Below are positions 1-7,035 of a stretch of 8,761 nucleotides of DNA, in pieces; positions within the stretch are counted from its first letter, which is position 1; each line of letters begins with the position of its first letter. The position numbers were made by a program, and so were the translations under genes. The DNA is from Bacteroidales bacterium UBA4073 (GTDB lineage: Bacteria; Bacteroidota; Bacteroidia; Bacteroidales; Tenuifilaceae), in assembly GCA_002383425.1 (NCBI GenBank), contig DFYV01000189.1, positions 1 to 8,761 of the forward strand, given 5' to 3'. The notes beneath the pieces were generated by a model. That model saw only the letters and a list, made by a program, of their open reading frames with translations. It searched no databases and had not been told where the DNA came from.

Positions 1-2
1 CA

Positions 3-710
3 TGCAAATATATTCGCCCTAACAAGAAAGGAATAGTGAAAAGAGTTAGTGGGCAGACAGCCCAAGAAGCAATAAATGTTTTAATGGAAATATGGAAAGC
101 TAATCCGATACCAGATGTATTAAAGGTAGATAATGATTCAGCTTTTGGGGCAAATCTAACCCATAAAATGTGTGTTGGGAAACTAACTTTATTTTTATTA
201 AATATAGGGGTAACACCACTTTATATAGCACCAAGAAGCCCCTGGAATAACAGCGATGTTGAAGGATTTAACAGTGTATTTTCAAAAAAATTCTGGAATC
301 GCTTGAAATTCACAGATGAAGAAGAAATAGACATAAAAATAAATGATTTTAATGTTGCCTATGAGAAATACTCACATTTAATTGATAATAATGCAGAAAT
401 AAAAAATCCAAAATATATCGCTGATTTTAAAGATATTGACTTTAGTAATACCCAAATAAATAAATTTAAAACCCATAGGATATATTTTTTACGGGTAGTC
501 AGGAGAATAGGCGAAAAAGGTGATGCCAACGAAAATGGACATATTAACATATTAGGTAAAGAAATTGTCTTAAAAAAAGATTTAATCAATCTATTTGTAT
601 TTTGTGAAGTAAATATAAAGGCAGAAAAACTTATAATTTACTCTGAAAATGAAGAAGGACAATTGATTGAAGTAAAACAAGTAAAGTTTAAAATCAAAAA
701 TATAAAATAA
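3..710 (+). CDS. DDE (rve-type integrase fold) transposase, 5'-truncated by the window edge
   Basis: The frame is open from base 3 with no stop before it, so the GTG at 36 is probably internal and the true start lies left of the window. What is visible is the second half of a retroviral-integrase-like catalytic core: the second catalytic aspartate in VDNDSAFG (bases about 126-149) and the catalytic glutamate in SPWNNSDVEGFNSVF (E at about 258-260), the layout of IS3/IS481-like transposases. The first aspartate must lie upstream. Some 43 residues separate the visible D and E, more than the usual 34-35. After the core comes a helical linker and a beta-rich C-terminal domain ending in a lysine-rich tail (KFKIKNIK), as expected for a DNA-binding barrel. 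The gene is clearly more AT-rich than the host genes to its right, consistent with a mobile element. Fold and mobile nature are secure; the exact IS family is not. Confidence 0.85.
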   Translation, partial: CKYIRPNKKGIVKRVSGQTAQEAINVLMEIWKANPIPDVLKVDNDSAFGANLTHKMCVGKLTLFLLNIGVTPLYIAPRSPWNNSDVEGFNSVFSKKFWNRLKFTDEEEIDIKINDFNVAYEKYSHLIDNNAEIKNPKYIADFKDIDFSNTQINKFKTHRIYFLRVVRRIGEKGDANENGHINILGKEIVLKKDLINLFVFCEVNIKAEKLIIYSENEEGQLIEVKQVKFKIKNIK

Positions 711-783
711 TTATGGGCTCATTAAAGAATTTTGCCCACGTGGCTGGTGATTGGAAACCTCAGCGGACAAGTGGGATTTTACG

Positions 784-874
784 CTGGTGTAACAAGGGGG
801 TACCTACACTTTTAGGGGTACTTCCTTCCCCAGCATTTCTTTATTTGAGATCGTCGGGTTGGATGTTACACCAG
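784..874. repeat. 11-bp perfect inverted repeat, possible IS end(s)
   Basis: CTGGTGTAACA at 784-794 is the exact reverse complement of TGTTACACCAG at 864-874, separated by 69 bp. The left arm lies 74 bp after the transposase stop, and IS481/IS3-like elements commonly end in TGT...ACA, so the left arm could be the right terminus of the transposase element. The second arm would then be the left terminus of another copy or a remnant. This is inference: the other end of the element is outside the window. Confidence 0.4.
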
Positions 875-909
875 AAAAAAAAGAAATGTAACACCAGAAA
901 AAAAAGAAA
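864..909. repeat. Two tandem copies of a 23-bp A-rich repeat
   Basis: Positions 864-886 and 887-909 are the same 23-bp unit, differing at one base (T versus A at unit position 4). Each begins TGTWACACCAG and continues with eight A residues, then GAAA. The leading 11 bases of the first copy form the inverted repeat with 784-794. A duplicated transposon end, or double binding site for the transposase, would look like this. No coding function is apparent. Confidence 0.7.
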
Positions 910-919
910 AAGAGTTTCC

Positions 920-976
920 ACTTTTAAATTTTGGTGGGCAGGCTTATACGTGGGATTCCTTACAAAATTTAAAAGT
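920..976. repeat. 14-bp perfect inverted repeat with 29-nt loop
   Basis: ACTTTTAAATTTTG at 920-933 is perfectly complementary to 963-976. The arms are almost entirely A/T and no clean T-run follows, so this is a weak terminator candidate. It may be part of the mobile-element debris between the transposase and the heptamer array. Confidence 0.5.
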
Positions 977-1080
977 AGTAAAAAAAATTTTGGTTTTTAT
1001 TTGGAAATTTATAAGGAAGTATTTATCTTTACATAATTATTATTGAATGTATAAATGTCCCACATTCATATCAAAATCAA

Positions 1081-1248
1081 CCTTTAACTTTTAACTTGAT
1101 TTTGAACCTTGAACCTTGAACTTTGAACCTTTATCCTTTACCCTTTATCCTTGAACTTCAAACCTTGAACATTGAACCTCGAAATGATTGACGGTTAACG
1201 TTTAACGTTTAACGTTTAACGATTAATCTTGTTCTTTTAACTTTTAAC
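1081..1248. repeat. Degenerate heptanucleotide tandem array, 24 units in one phase
   Basis: Read in steps of seven from 1081, every unit stays in register to 1248. The early units are variants of CTTTTAA; 1102-1129 is TTGAACC-type four times; 1130-1150 is TTTATCC-type three times; 1151-1178 is again mainly TTGAACC-like. 1193-1220 is GGTTAAC followed by three exact GTTTAAC units, and 1235-1248 is TTTTAAC twice. The units differ but share a TTnAAC core. Seven is not a multiple of three, so this is not coding. The array ends 10 bp from the stop codon of the minus-strand NimA-like gene, so it would form that gene's 3' flank. There are no spacers, so it is not CRISPR. Confidence 0.9.
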
Positions 1249-1258
1249 CCTCTTAAGA

Positions 1259-1723
1259 TCAATATCCATAAGCCTTGCCCTCAACCATTTCAGGTTTTAC
1301 CCTGAAAACCTTAACATTCCGTATTGCGGGTGGTGAATACTCAAAGTTGTTCCGATTGGTATATTTTTTCATAATAATATTCATGATATGCTGTTTCTCG
1401 TCTAAGTCGAAAATCTCCTCAATTTTTCCGTATAGCAGCACACTCCGATACTTCATTGAATACGAACAGGCAACATCCTGGTGCTGGCATCTCAAGAGGT
1501 AATCGCTGCTGAATGCTATGCAAACATTCGGATTCTTACTCCAAATATCAATCTTTTTTCCATCGGGACCTGAATGGATATACAGTATCCCGCCAAGGTA
1601 ACCAAAGTTAAAAGGTAATACGTAGGGTTTCCCATTCAAATCAACCATTCCTACGTGACAAACATCACAGGAGGCAATCACCTGCTCTATTTCGGAATTC
1701 TGATTTATAGTTCGAGCCTTCAC
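1259..1723 (-). CDS. NimA-like pyridoxamine 5'-phosphate oxidase-family flavoprotein
   Basis: The 154-residue protein matches the split-barrel flavin-binding (PNPOx-like) family that includes the 5-nitroimidazole reductases NimA-J. Visible family features are an N-terminal helix followed by CDVCHVGMVDLNGKPYVLPF (residues 19-38), then NFGY, YIHSGPDGKK (48-57, with H50 at the usual Nim histidine position), NPNVCIAF (64-71), and the typical C-terminal half KYRSVLLYGKIEEI followed by an EK-containing helix. Members are cytoplasmic FMN-binding oxidoreductases; most are uncharacterised, and the fold alone does not prove nitroimidazole resistance. The start is GTG at 1721-1723: an in-frame TAA lies three codons upstream, so no earlier start is possible. 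The ATPase gene ends 70 bp upstream on the same strand, with no clear terminator between them, so read-through from it is possible. Length fits the family. Confidence 0.85.
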   Translation of the reverse strand: MKARTINQNSEIEQVIASCDVCHVGMVDLNGKPYVLPFNFGYLGGILYIHSGPDGKKIDIWSKNPNVCIAFSSDYLLRCQHQDVACSYSMKYRSVLLYGKIEEIFDLDEKQHIMNIIMKKYTNRNNFEYSPPAIRNVKVFRVKPEMVEGKAYGY

Positions 1724-1793
1724 GGTATCAATTTAACTTTGCACTTAATTAAAAAGAGTGAACGATTAGTTAAACCAAATTTTCCATATCAAC

Positions 1794-4613
1794 CTATATT
1801 TTTAAGATTTTTTTGGTGATGTACCCAACCGCTAAAACTGGTGAAGTGAAAAGTAAATGTTTCAGCCAATCGGTTAGATTCAGTGGAACGGTTCTGAAAA
1901 TCTCGCCACCAAACTGGACAATTGCGAACTGACCAACCAGTATGGATAGAGCAATTGCAACAAAAAGCTTATTCGATGAAAAGTCGAATATACCTACCCC
2001 GCCAAATAACCCGCGAGCGTTGAAAAGATTCCAGAATTGCATTAGCACAAAAATATTGAAGAAGCTGGTTAATTCCTTGCTGCTAAATCCTGACTGATAC
2101 TTATAGAACAATAGCAAACCTACCAGAATAATGTAGAACAGAAGAGCAGTGGTGATCAAATACTTCAAAATAGTAGAGTTCAAGATAAACTCATGAGGTG
2201 AGCGGGGCTTTTTATTCATAATCTCTGAATGAGGTGGTTCGGTTGCCAATGCCAAGGCGGCAAAAGTATCCATAATCAGGTTAACCCAGAGCATTTGGGT
2301 TACCGTTAAGGGTAAGTGGATGCCGGTAAACGGGCCGGTTAGCACAATGGCAACGGCAACCACGTTAATGGTAAGCTGAAAGTACAGAAACTTCTGAATA
2401 TTCTGGTATAGTGCTCTACCCCAACGGGTAGCGTTAACAATACTTGAAAAGGAATCGTCGAGCAGTATAATATCGGCAGCATCCTTTGCCACCTGAGTTC
2501 CCGAACCCATGGCCAATCCCACATCGGCACGATTTAACGCGGGTGCATCATTTGTGCCATCGCCGGTAACGGCAACCACATTATTCAGATTTTGTAGCAG
2601 CGACACCATTCTTAGCTTATCGGTAGGGCGAGCCCTGTACATCACCTTAATTTTAGGCAAAGCATTTAAGGCCTCTTCATCGGACAGCTTCTCAAAATCG
2701 GGGCCCGAAATCGATAAATCGTCAGCATGTACATCCAAAAGGCCGGCATTCTTGCCAATGGCTATTGCTGTTTCCTGATTATCGCCTGTAACCATTTTAA
2801 CGTCAATGCCAGCTTTGTGGCATTCGGCTATAGCCCCCGGCACTTCTTCGCGTAACGGGTCGGCTATACCTACTATTCCTAAAAGCGTTAGGCCTTGGGG
2901 AATATCCGAATTGCTGATATTTACATTATCGTTTTCTGCGTAGGCAAAAGCTATTGTACGTAAAGCTTTTATCTGATAATCCCTCAACTTATCGTGAATA
3001 TGGTTGCTTACAGTGCTGGGATTACACATGGAAAGTACCCTTTCGGGTGCTCCTTTTAGCAGCAGCAATTTTTTCCCCAGCTCATCGGAATACCCTACTG
3101 TTAGCATGTACTTTTTTTCCGATGAAAAGGGGTGTTGAACATCGATTTTAAAGTTTTCCCTAAGAGGCTCATAGTTTACGCCCTGCTCATCTAACCATAG
3201 CAGCAGAGCACCATCGGTTGGATTGCCAACCACAAGGGGTGATTTCTTTGAATAATCGAGGTGAGCAGTTGAATTTACGGCTAACGATAATTTTACAAGT
3301 AAAGGTAAGGGGTTATCCAATGAGCCATCGTTAAGAAAATCCCATTCAATAACCCGCATGCGATTTTGGGTTAAAGTACCAGTTTTATCAGTGCAAATTA
3401 CGGTTGTTGCCCCCATGGTTTCCGTTGCCTGCAGCTTTCGAACCAAGTTATTCTGGGCCATCATTTTTCGCATGCTGTAAGCAAGGCTAAGGGTAACACT
3501 CATCGATAAACCTTCGGGAACTGCAACAACAATAAGGGTCATTGAAACCATGAAATAGTCAAGTAGGGTACTTAACATATTGCTATCGAACAAAGCAGAA
3601 GCGTGAAGAATATCGACATCAAGAAGCGAAGCAGTAAGAATACCCAACAAAGCAATTACCGTAGCAGAAACAACCAGTACAATCAATTGTCGTTTCGAAC
3701 TTTTTGGATAAGGCAATGGTATTCTAACAGGAATTTTAACCCAACCAAGAATAGTATTAACCGATGGCACCCAAAATTTAGCCAGTACTACAATGACTGA
3801 AAGTAATGCAATTACTAAAACGTATTCCTGCTCGCGTGAGTAGCTATTTACCGGGTTTATAATATCAGAAATGGTAAGAATCACAAATGCAAGAATGGCT
3901 ATAAAAAAAGCAGCAGAGCTTATGTATTCACTCAACCTTTGCAGCTGCTTGGTGAGTGGTGTTGGATTGTTCACTTCAATGGTGGCAGCCCTGGCAGTTT
4001 TTCCTATTTCAGTATTATCACCTACTGCGGTAGTCTGGTAAACCCCATGGCCATCGGTAACTGTGGTACCTTTAAGAACTTGATTAGGCGGGTATGTGGT
4101 TTCGAAACTATCGGGTTGTATGGATGTTTTGCTGGATGAAGGTTCACCGGTAAGCGATGATTCATTAACGGTAAGCGATACCGATTCCAGGAGCAAACCA
4201 TCGGAAGGAATTTCGTCGCCACGGTCAATAATAACAATATCGCCAACTACAACCTCTCGTTTAGGTATTGAGGTAACCCCACCATTTCGGATAACCTTAA
4301 CGGGTAGCTCATCGTTCACGGTATTAAGCAGCTCAAACTCCTTTGAAGCCTTATACTCATTAATAAATGCCATAACCGTGGCAAGAAGAATGGCAACAAT
4401 AATTCCTATTCCTTCGAGGTAATGACCATTGGTTAATCCAACCGCAATGGCTATACCAGCCGCTACTATAAGGATTTTAATAATAGGATCATTAAACTTT
4501 TCTAATAAAAGCTTCCACCATGGAGTTTGTGGCGGAGGAGTAATGATATTTTCGCCGTATAAATTTCGGTTTTGTAAAACCTCACTATCGGTTAAACCCT
4601 TGTAAATACTCAT
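1794..4613 (-). CDS. Calcium-translocating P-type ATPase, PMCA type (P2B)
   Basis: This 939-residue inner-membrane pump should export Ca2+ using ATP. Visible landmarks are: N-terminal cation-ATPase domain (1-40); M1-M2 (about 44-86); actuator loop with LTGEP (154-158, catalytic E157); M4 with VPEGLS (365-370, Ca2+ ligand E367); phosphorylation motif DKTGTLT (D409); KGAPE in the nucleotide domain (520-524); MVTGDN (607-611); hinge VTGDGTND (682-689); M5 with QLTINVVAV (N750); M6 with WVNLIMD (N778, D782); and four C-terminal membrane segments. M5 has alanine (A753) where two-site SERCA pumps have a glutamate, which points to PMCA type with one Ca2+ per cycle. Two oddities are Ser-to-Pro in TGES and two extra hydrophobic stretches (about 263-280 and 308-330) between M3 and M4, giving about 12 instead of 10 membrane segments. 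No calmodulin-binding tail is seen. It starts at ATG 4611-4613, divergent from yebC. Confidence 0.96.
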   Translation of the reverse strand: MSIYKGLTDSEVLQNRNLYGENIITPPPQTPWWKLLLEKFNDPIIKILIVAAGIAIAVGLTNGHYLEGIGIIVAILLATVMAFINEYKASKEFELLNTVNDELPVKVIRNGGVTSIPKREVVVGDIVIIDRGDEIPSDGLLLESVSLTVNESSLTGEPSSSKTSIQPDSFETTYPPNQVLKGTTVTDGHGVYQTTAVGDNTEIGKTARAATIEVNNPTPLTKQLQRLSEYISSAAFFIAILAFVILTISDIINPVNSYSREQEYVLVIALLSVIVVLAKFWVPSVNTILGWVKIPVRIPLPYPKSSKRQLIVLVVSATVIALLGILTASLLDVDILHASALFDSNMLSTLLDYFMVSMTLIVVAVPEGLSMSVTLSLAYSMRKMMAQNNLVRKLQATETMGATTVICTDKTGTLTQNRMRVIEWDFLNDGSLDNPLPLLVKLSLAVNSTAHLDYSKKSPLVVGNPTDGALLLWLDEQGVNYEPLRENFKIDVQHPFSSEKKYMLTVGYSDELGKKLLLLKGAPERVLSMCNPSTVSNHIHDKLRDYQIKALRTIAFAYAENDNVNISNSDIPQGLTLLGIVGIADPLREEVPGAIAECHKAGIDVKMVTGDNQETAIAIGKNAGLLDVHADDLSISGPDFEKLSDEEALNALPKIKVMYRARPTDKLRMVSLLQNLNNVVAVTGDGTNDAPALNRADVGLAMGSGTQVAKDAADIILLDDSFSSIVNATRWGRALYQNIQKFLYFQLTINVVAVAIVLTGPFTGIHLPLTVTQMLWVNLIMDTFAALALATEPPHSEIMNKKPRSPHEFILNSTILKYLITTALLFYIILVGLLLFYKYQSGFSSKELTSFFNIFVLMQFWNLFNARGLFGGVGIFDFSSNKLFVAIALSILVGQFAIVQFGGEIFRTVPLNLTDWLKHLLFTSPVLAVGYITKKILKI

Positions 4614-4664
4614 AGTACATTAAAAAGAAGTGATACAAAGAAAAACAAAAAGATGCAAGAAGGG

Positions 4665-4695
4665 TTGGCTGAAAAGCTAAAAAGATTTACGTTTG
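4665..4695 (+). promoter_or_regulatory. Bacteroidetes-type promoter of yebC
   Basis: TACGTTTG at 4688-4695 is a perfect match to the -7 consensus TAnnTTTG, and TTG at 4665-4667 lies 20 bp upstream, the spacing expected for the -33 element. Transcription would start near 4700, giving a leader of about 25 nt before the ATG at 4726. No Shine-Dalgarno motif is present; the start is preceded by a run of A. Confidence 0.65.
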
Positions 4696-4725
4696 CAAAA
4701 AATTTAGAAAAACAGCATTAAAAAA

Positions 4726-5442
4726 ATGGGAAGAGCATTTGAGTACCGAAAAGCGCGAAAGCTAAAACGTTGGGGAAATATGGCCAGGGTATTTACCAGG
4801 CTTGGTAAAGAAATAACCATGGCGGCCAAAACCGGAGGGTCTGATCCTGAAATTAATCCTAAGCTACGACTCCTAATCCAGAATGCCAAGGCCGAGAACA
4901 TGCCCAAGGAAAATGTTGAACGGGCCATAAAAAGGGCAACCGAAAAGGATACCAAGGATTATAAGGAAGTGGTTTATGAGGGATATGGACCTCATGGTGT
5001 TGCCATACTGGTTGAAACTGCTACCGACAATCCAACCCGAACGGTAGCCAATGTCCGTAACTATTTCAATAAATACGGCGGGTCACTTGGAACCACAGGT
5101 ATGCTCGATTTCATCTTTGAGCGTAAATGCTCATTCAAAGTTGCCAAAAACCCGAATATATCAATGGAGGAATTAGAGCTTGAGCTTATCGATTTTGGAG
5201 TTGAAGAAGTTTTTGCCGAAGAGGAAACCATAGTGCTATTTGCAGAATTTACGCAATTTGGACCAATTCAAAAATACCTTGAGGAAAAAGGGTTAAACAT
5301 CGTCAGCTTCCAGTTTGAACGGATTCCCAACGATACCAAAACCCTAACGCCTGACCAACAAGCCGAAGTGGAAAAACTGATAGAAAAAATTGAGGAAGAC
5401 GAAGACGTAACAAATGTTTTTCATAACATGACAGTTGAGTAA
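4726..5442 (+). CDS. yebC: YebC/PmpR/TACO1-family translation or regulatory factor
   Basis: The 238-residue cytoplasmic protein aligns with the YebC family along its full length (E. coli YebC is 246). The N-terminus MGRAFEYRKARKLKRWGNMA is a Bacteroidetes-style variant of the family signature. It is followed by the conserved stretch KTGGSDPEINPKLRLLIQNA, then AENMPKENVERAIKRA and VVYEGYGPHGVAILVE, with the NKYGGSLGTTGMLDFIF segment in the middle. The C-terminus is acidic (EDEDVTNVFHNM). Family members were first described as transcriptional regulators. More recent work on YebC and mitochondrial TACO1 supports a role at the ribosome, relieving stalling at proline-rich stretches; which role applies here cannot be told from sequence. 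It is transcribed alone, divergent from the ATPase with 112 bp between the starts, and convergent with the stress-protein gene. Confidence 0.97.
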   Translation: MGRAFEYRKARKLKRWGNMARVFTRLGKEITMAAKTGGSDPEINPKLRLLIQNAKAENMPKENVERAIKRATEKDTKDYKEVVYEGYGPHGVAILVETATDNPTRTVANVRNYFNKYGGSLGTTGMLDFIFERKCSFKVAKNPNISMEELELELIDFGVEEVFAEEETIVLFAEFTQFGPIQKYLEEKGLNIVSFQFERIPNDTKTLTPDQQAEVEKLIEKIEEDEDVTNVFHNMTVE

Positions 5443-5471
5443 CATAATAGAGTCCAGTCTAAAAAGTTTTT

Positions 5472-5527
5472 AGGTGTTAGGCGTTAAACGTGAGTCGTTA
5501 AACGTGAGTCGTTAGACGTAAGATAAG
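5472..5527. repeat. Heptamer-phased array inside the palindromic element (8 units)
   Basis: Eight 7-bp units stay in phase from 5472 to 5527, with consensus near ARRCGTT. The core is an alternating 14-bp unit, CGTTAAACGTGAGT, present exactly at 5482-5495 and 5496-5509 and degenerate at 5510-5523. The AAACGT motif is the reverse complement of ACGTTT in the 1193-1220 part of the first array, so the two arrays share a related core. Confidence 0.8.
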
Positions 5528-5556
5528 TATCCACTCAAAAAAAAGGGTTAAGAAAC

Positions 5557-5573
5557 AAATGCATCATGCATTT
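5557..5573. repeat. Short perfect hairpin inside the palindromic element
   Basis: AAATGCA at 5557-5563 pairs perfectly with TGCATTT at 5567-5573 across a 3-nt loop. It lies in the left half of the 402-bp element and is not mirrored in the right half, so it is a separate small structure. Confidence 0.55.
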
Positions 5574-5883
5574 TTCAACAAGGTAATAAGGTTAATATTC
5601 ATACGTCAATATTTTTGTACTAAGGTTTAAAAGTTTGGGAATAAGGTTTATAACAAAAATAAAAAACCTTATTTAATTACAAAAAACCTTAGTACAAAAT
5701 GAATACAACCAACTTTTTTAACATTATTGCCTTATTTTACGCTGCTTTTTTGAACGAATACTAAAAATATATGAGAATAAATGCTTTACGTTCACGACGT
5801 TTCCATGAGAAACATCATTTTTAATGAAATTTGACTTTTTATACTGGACTCATAAAATAAAAACGGGAAAAAGATATAAAGAA

Positions 5884-5910
5884 GGAGGGCAACCAAATTG
5901 CCCCCTTTTT
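5884..5910. terminator. Hairpin terminator between convergent genes, probably bidirectional
   Basis: GGGCAA (5887-5892) pairs with TTGCCC (5898-5903) across a 5-nt loop. In minus-strand RNA the stem extends to about 8 bp with one G-U pair. On the plus strand a T5 run (5906-5910) follows after two C; on the minus strand a looser U-rich stretch follows. It lies 4 bp beyond the stop codon of the minus-strand stress-protein gene and could also stop read-through from yebC. Confidence 0.65.
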
Positions 5911-5913
5911 GTC

Positions 5914-7017
5914 CTATGCATGGAATAGCAGAACCGGAACATCCGACTGGTAAATCATTCGCTTTGCCAGTGATGGGTTAAAAAGCTTATACAGCAAATT
6001 CCTCTTTACCGATGTTAAAGCAACCAGGTTTATGTTGTTCTTACCGATGTACTCCATTACTCTTTTATCATTCTCTTTACCTGTGACAATTTCGCAGGTA
6101 ATTTTAACGCCAGGATTTACCTGGTTAACATAATCGCGGGTGGAGCTCATTAAAGCCCTTATCCCTGGCGAATCGGGCTTATCGGTTAAATGGATACAGT
6201 ACAGCTCTACCTGAAATGGGGAAACAATTCTTAGGAGCTTTCGGATCGAAAGGTTGTCGCTTTCATCGAAATTGGTAACGTAAAGTACCCTTTTTACCTC
6301 ATCAATCCCTTTAAGAACAGCCTTTTCGGGAATAGCCAGAAGTGGTATATGGGTTTCGTCAGAAACTTCGGTGGCAACGCTTCCCACCAGTTCGGTACTC
6401 CTAAATCCTTCACCTTTTGTTCCCATTACAATAATGCCTGGCTTATACCGTTTGCTGGCCTCAATAATGCCGTAGGAAGCATACCCTTCGCGTAAGGTGT
6501 ATCCAATTTGCACATCGCCATAACCCATTTGGCTGGCAAATTCCTTAAGATTTTCGAAGAACTTTACAAGCCTTTCCTTGGCGGAGTTGTAAAGTACATG
6601 GTAGTTCATATCGAAATCAATCTGTATGCTTGCCACATCGGTAAAGGGTATCATATCGACCACAGGTGAGTTGAAAACGTGGAGCAACTTGATTTGAGCG
6701 TTATACTTAGTGGCAAGCATAATCGCATAGCGTGCTGCATTTTGCGAAGGTTCCGAGAAATCGACAGGCACAAGAATTTTCCTCAGCTGCTGGTCGATCC
6801 TTTTAATATCCTCGGCATGGCGAAGCTCCGATATAAGTTTCAGGGCTTTTTCGGCATCGGACTCACGGATTTGAACCTTAACCCCTTCGGCAATGGGGCC
6901 CTGCAGAACGTTAACATTACGCAGGAAGCATTCTACCCCGTTAGCTTCAAGGTACGTTTTAAGCACTAAGGCTTTTGAATTGCTCTCAGTTGCAATAACT
7001 ATCAGCTTATCTTCCAT
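5914..7017 (-). CDS. DUF2007-Usp-Usp universal stress protein
   Basis: The 367-residue cytoplasmic protein has three parts. Residues 1-70 (IVIATESNSKALVLKTYLEA, then GVECFLRNVN, GPIAEGVKVQI, ESDAEKALKLI) look like the small DUF2007 putative signalling domain. Residues 79-230 form a first UspA domain beginning KILVPVDFSEPSQNAARYA. It carries an intact ATP-binding motif, G199-x2-G202-x9-G212-S213. Residues 241-367 form a second Usp domain (RVLYVTNFDESD, ending DVPVLLFHA) in which the glycines of that motif are absent (ALTSVKRNLLYKLFNPS), so it probably does not bind ATP. Tandem Usp proteins with one active half are common; they act in stress survival, but partners are unknown. The ATG at 7015-7017 suits the domain start. 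The gene has its own candidate promoter and follows a terminator, so it is likely monocistronic. Confidence 0.93.
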   Translation of the reverse strand: MEDKLIVIATESNSKALVLKTYLEANGVECFLRNVNVLQGPIAEGVKVQIRESDAEKALKLISELRHAEDIKRIDQQLRKILVPVDFSEPSQNAARYAIMLATKYNAQIKLLHVFNSPVVDMIPFTDVASIQIDFDMNYHVLYNSAKERLVKFFENLKEFASQMGYGDVQIGYTLREGYASYGIIEASKRYKPGIIVMGTKGEGFRSTELVGSVATEVSDETHIPLLAIPEKAVLKGIDEVKRVLYVTNFDESDNLSIRKLLRIVSPFQVELYCIHLTDKPDSPGIRALMSSTRDYVNQVNPGVKITCEIVTGKENDKRVMEYIGKNNINLVALTSVKRNLLYKLFNPSLAKRMIYQSDVPVLLFHA

Positions 7018-7035
7018 GATATTTTATTTTTTCAT

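Larger units (their letters stand above)
5450..5851. mobile_element. 402-bp MITE-like element with 18-bp terminal inverted repeats and a largely palindromic body
   Basis: GAGTCCAGTCTAAAAAGT at 5450-5467 is repeated in inverted form at 5834-5851 with 17 of 18 matches. Inside, further inverted pairs are nested around the same centre: 5526-5542 with 5746-5762 (14/17), 5580-5594 with 5719-5733 (13/15), 5613-5628 with 5684-5699 (16/16) and 5640-5649 with 5664-5673 (10/10), leaving a 14-nt central loop. There is no ORF of note. The trinucleotide ATA flanks both ends (5447-5449 and 5852-5854), a possible but weak target duplication in such AT-rich sequence. The element begins 7 bp after the yebC stop. 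This fits a non-autonomous miniature inverted-repeat transposable element; a structured RNA or protein-binding palindrome is the alternative. I cannot name the parent IS. Confidence 0.7.

Noticed and set aside
713..1036. 107-codon plus-strand open frame after the transposase
   Set aside because: It runs through the inverted repeat, the duplicated 23-bp unit and the hairpin. Its product has no recognisable motif and is mostly a lysine/aromatic translation of A-rich repeats, so it is probably not a gene.
1081..1248. CRISPR array
   Set aside because: The repeats are 7 bp, contiguous and degenerate, with no unique spacers between them and no cas genes nearby.
2339..4422. Several open frames of 60-110 codons on both strands within the Ca2+ ATPase gene
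   Set aside because: They overlap a full-length gene with intact motifs throughout and have no family features of their own.
5450..5851. Integron attC site or phage attachment site
   Set aside because: No core-site motifs, tRNA gene or integrase is nearby; the many nested inverted pairs fit a MITE-like palindrome better.
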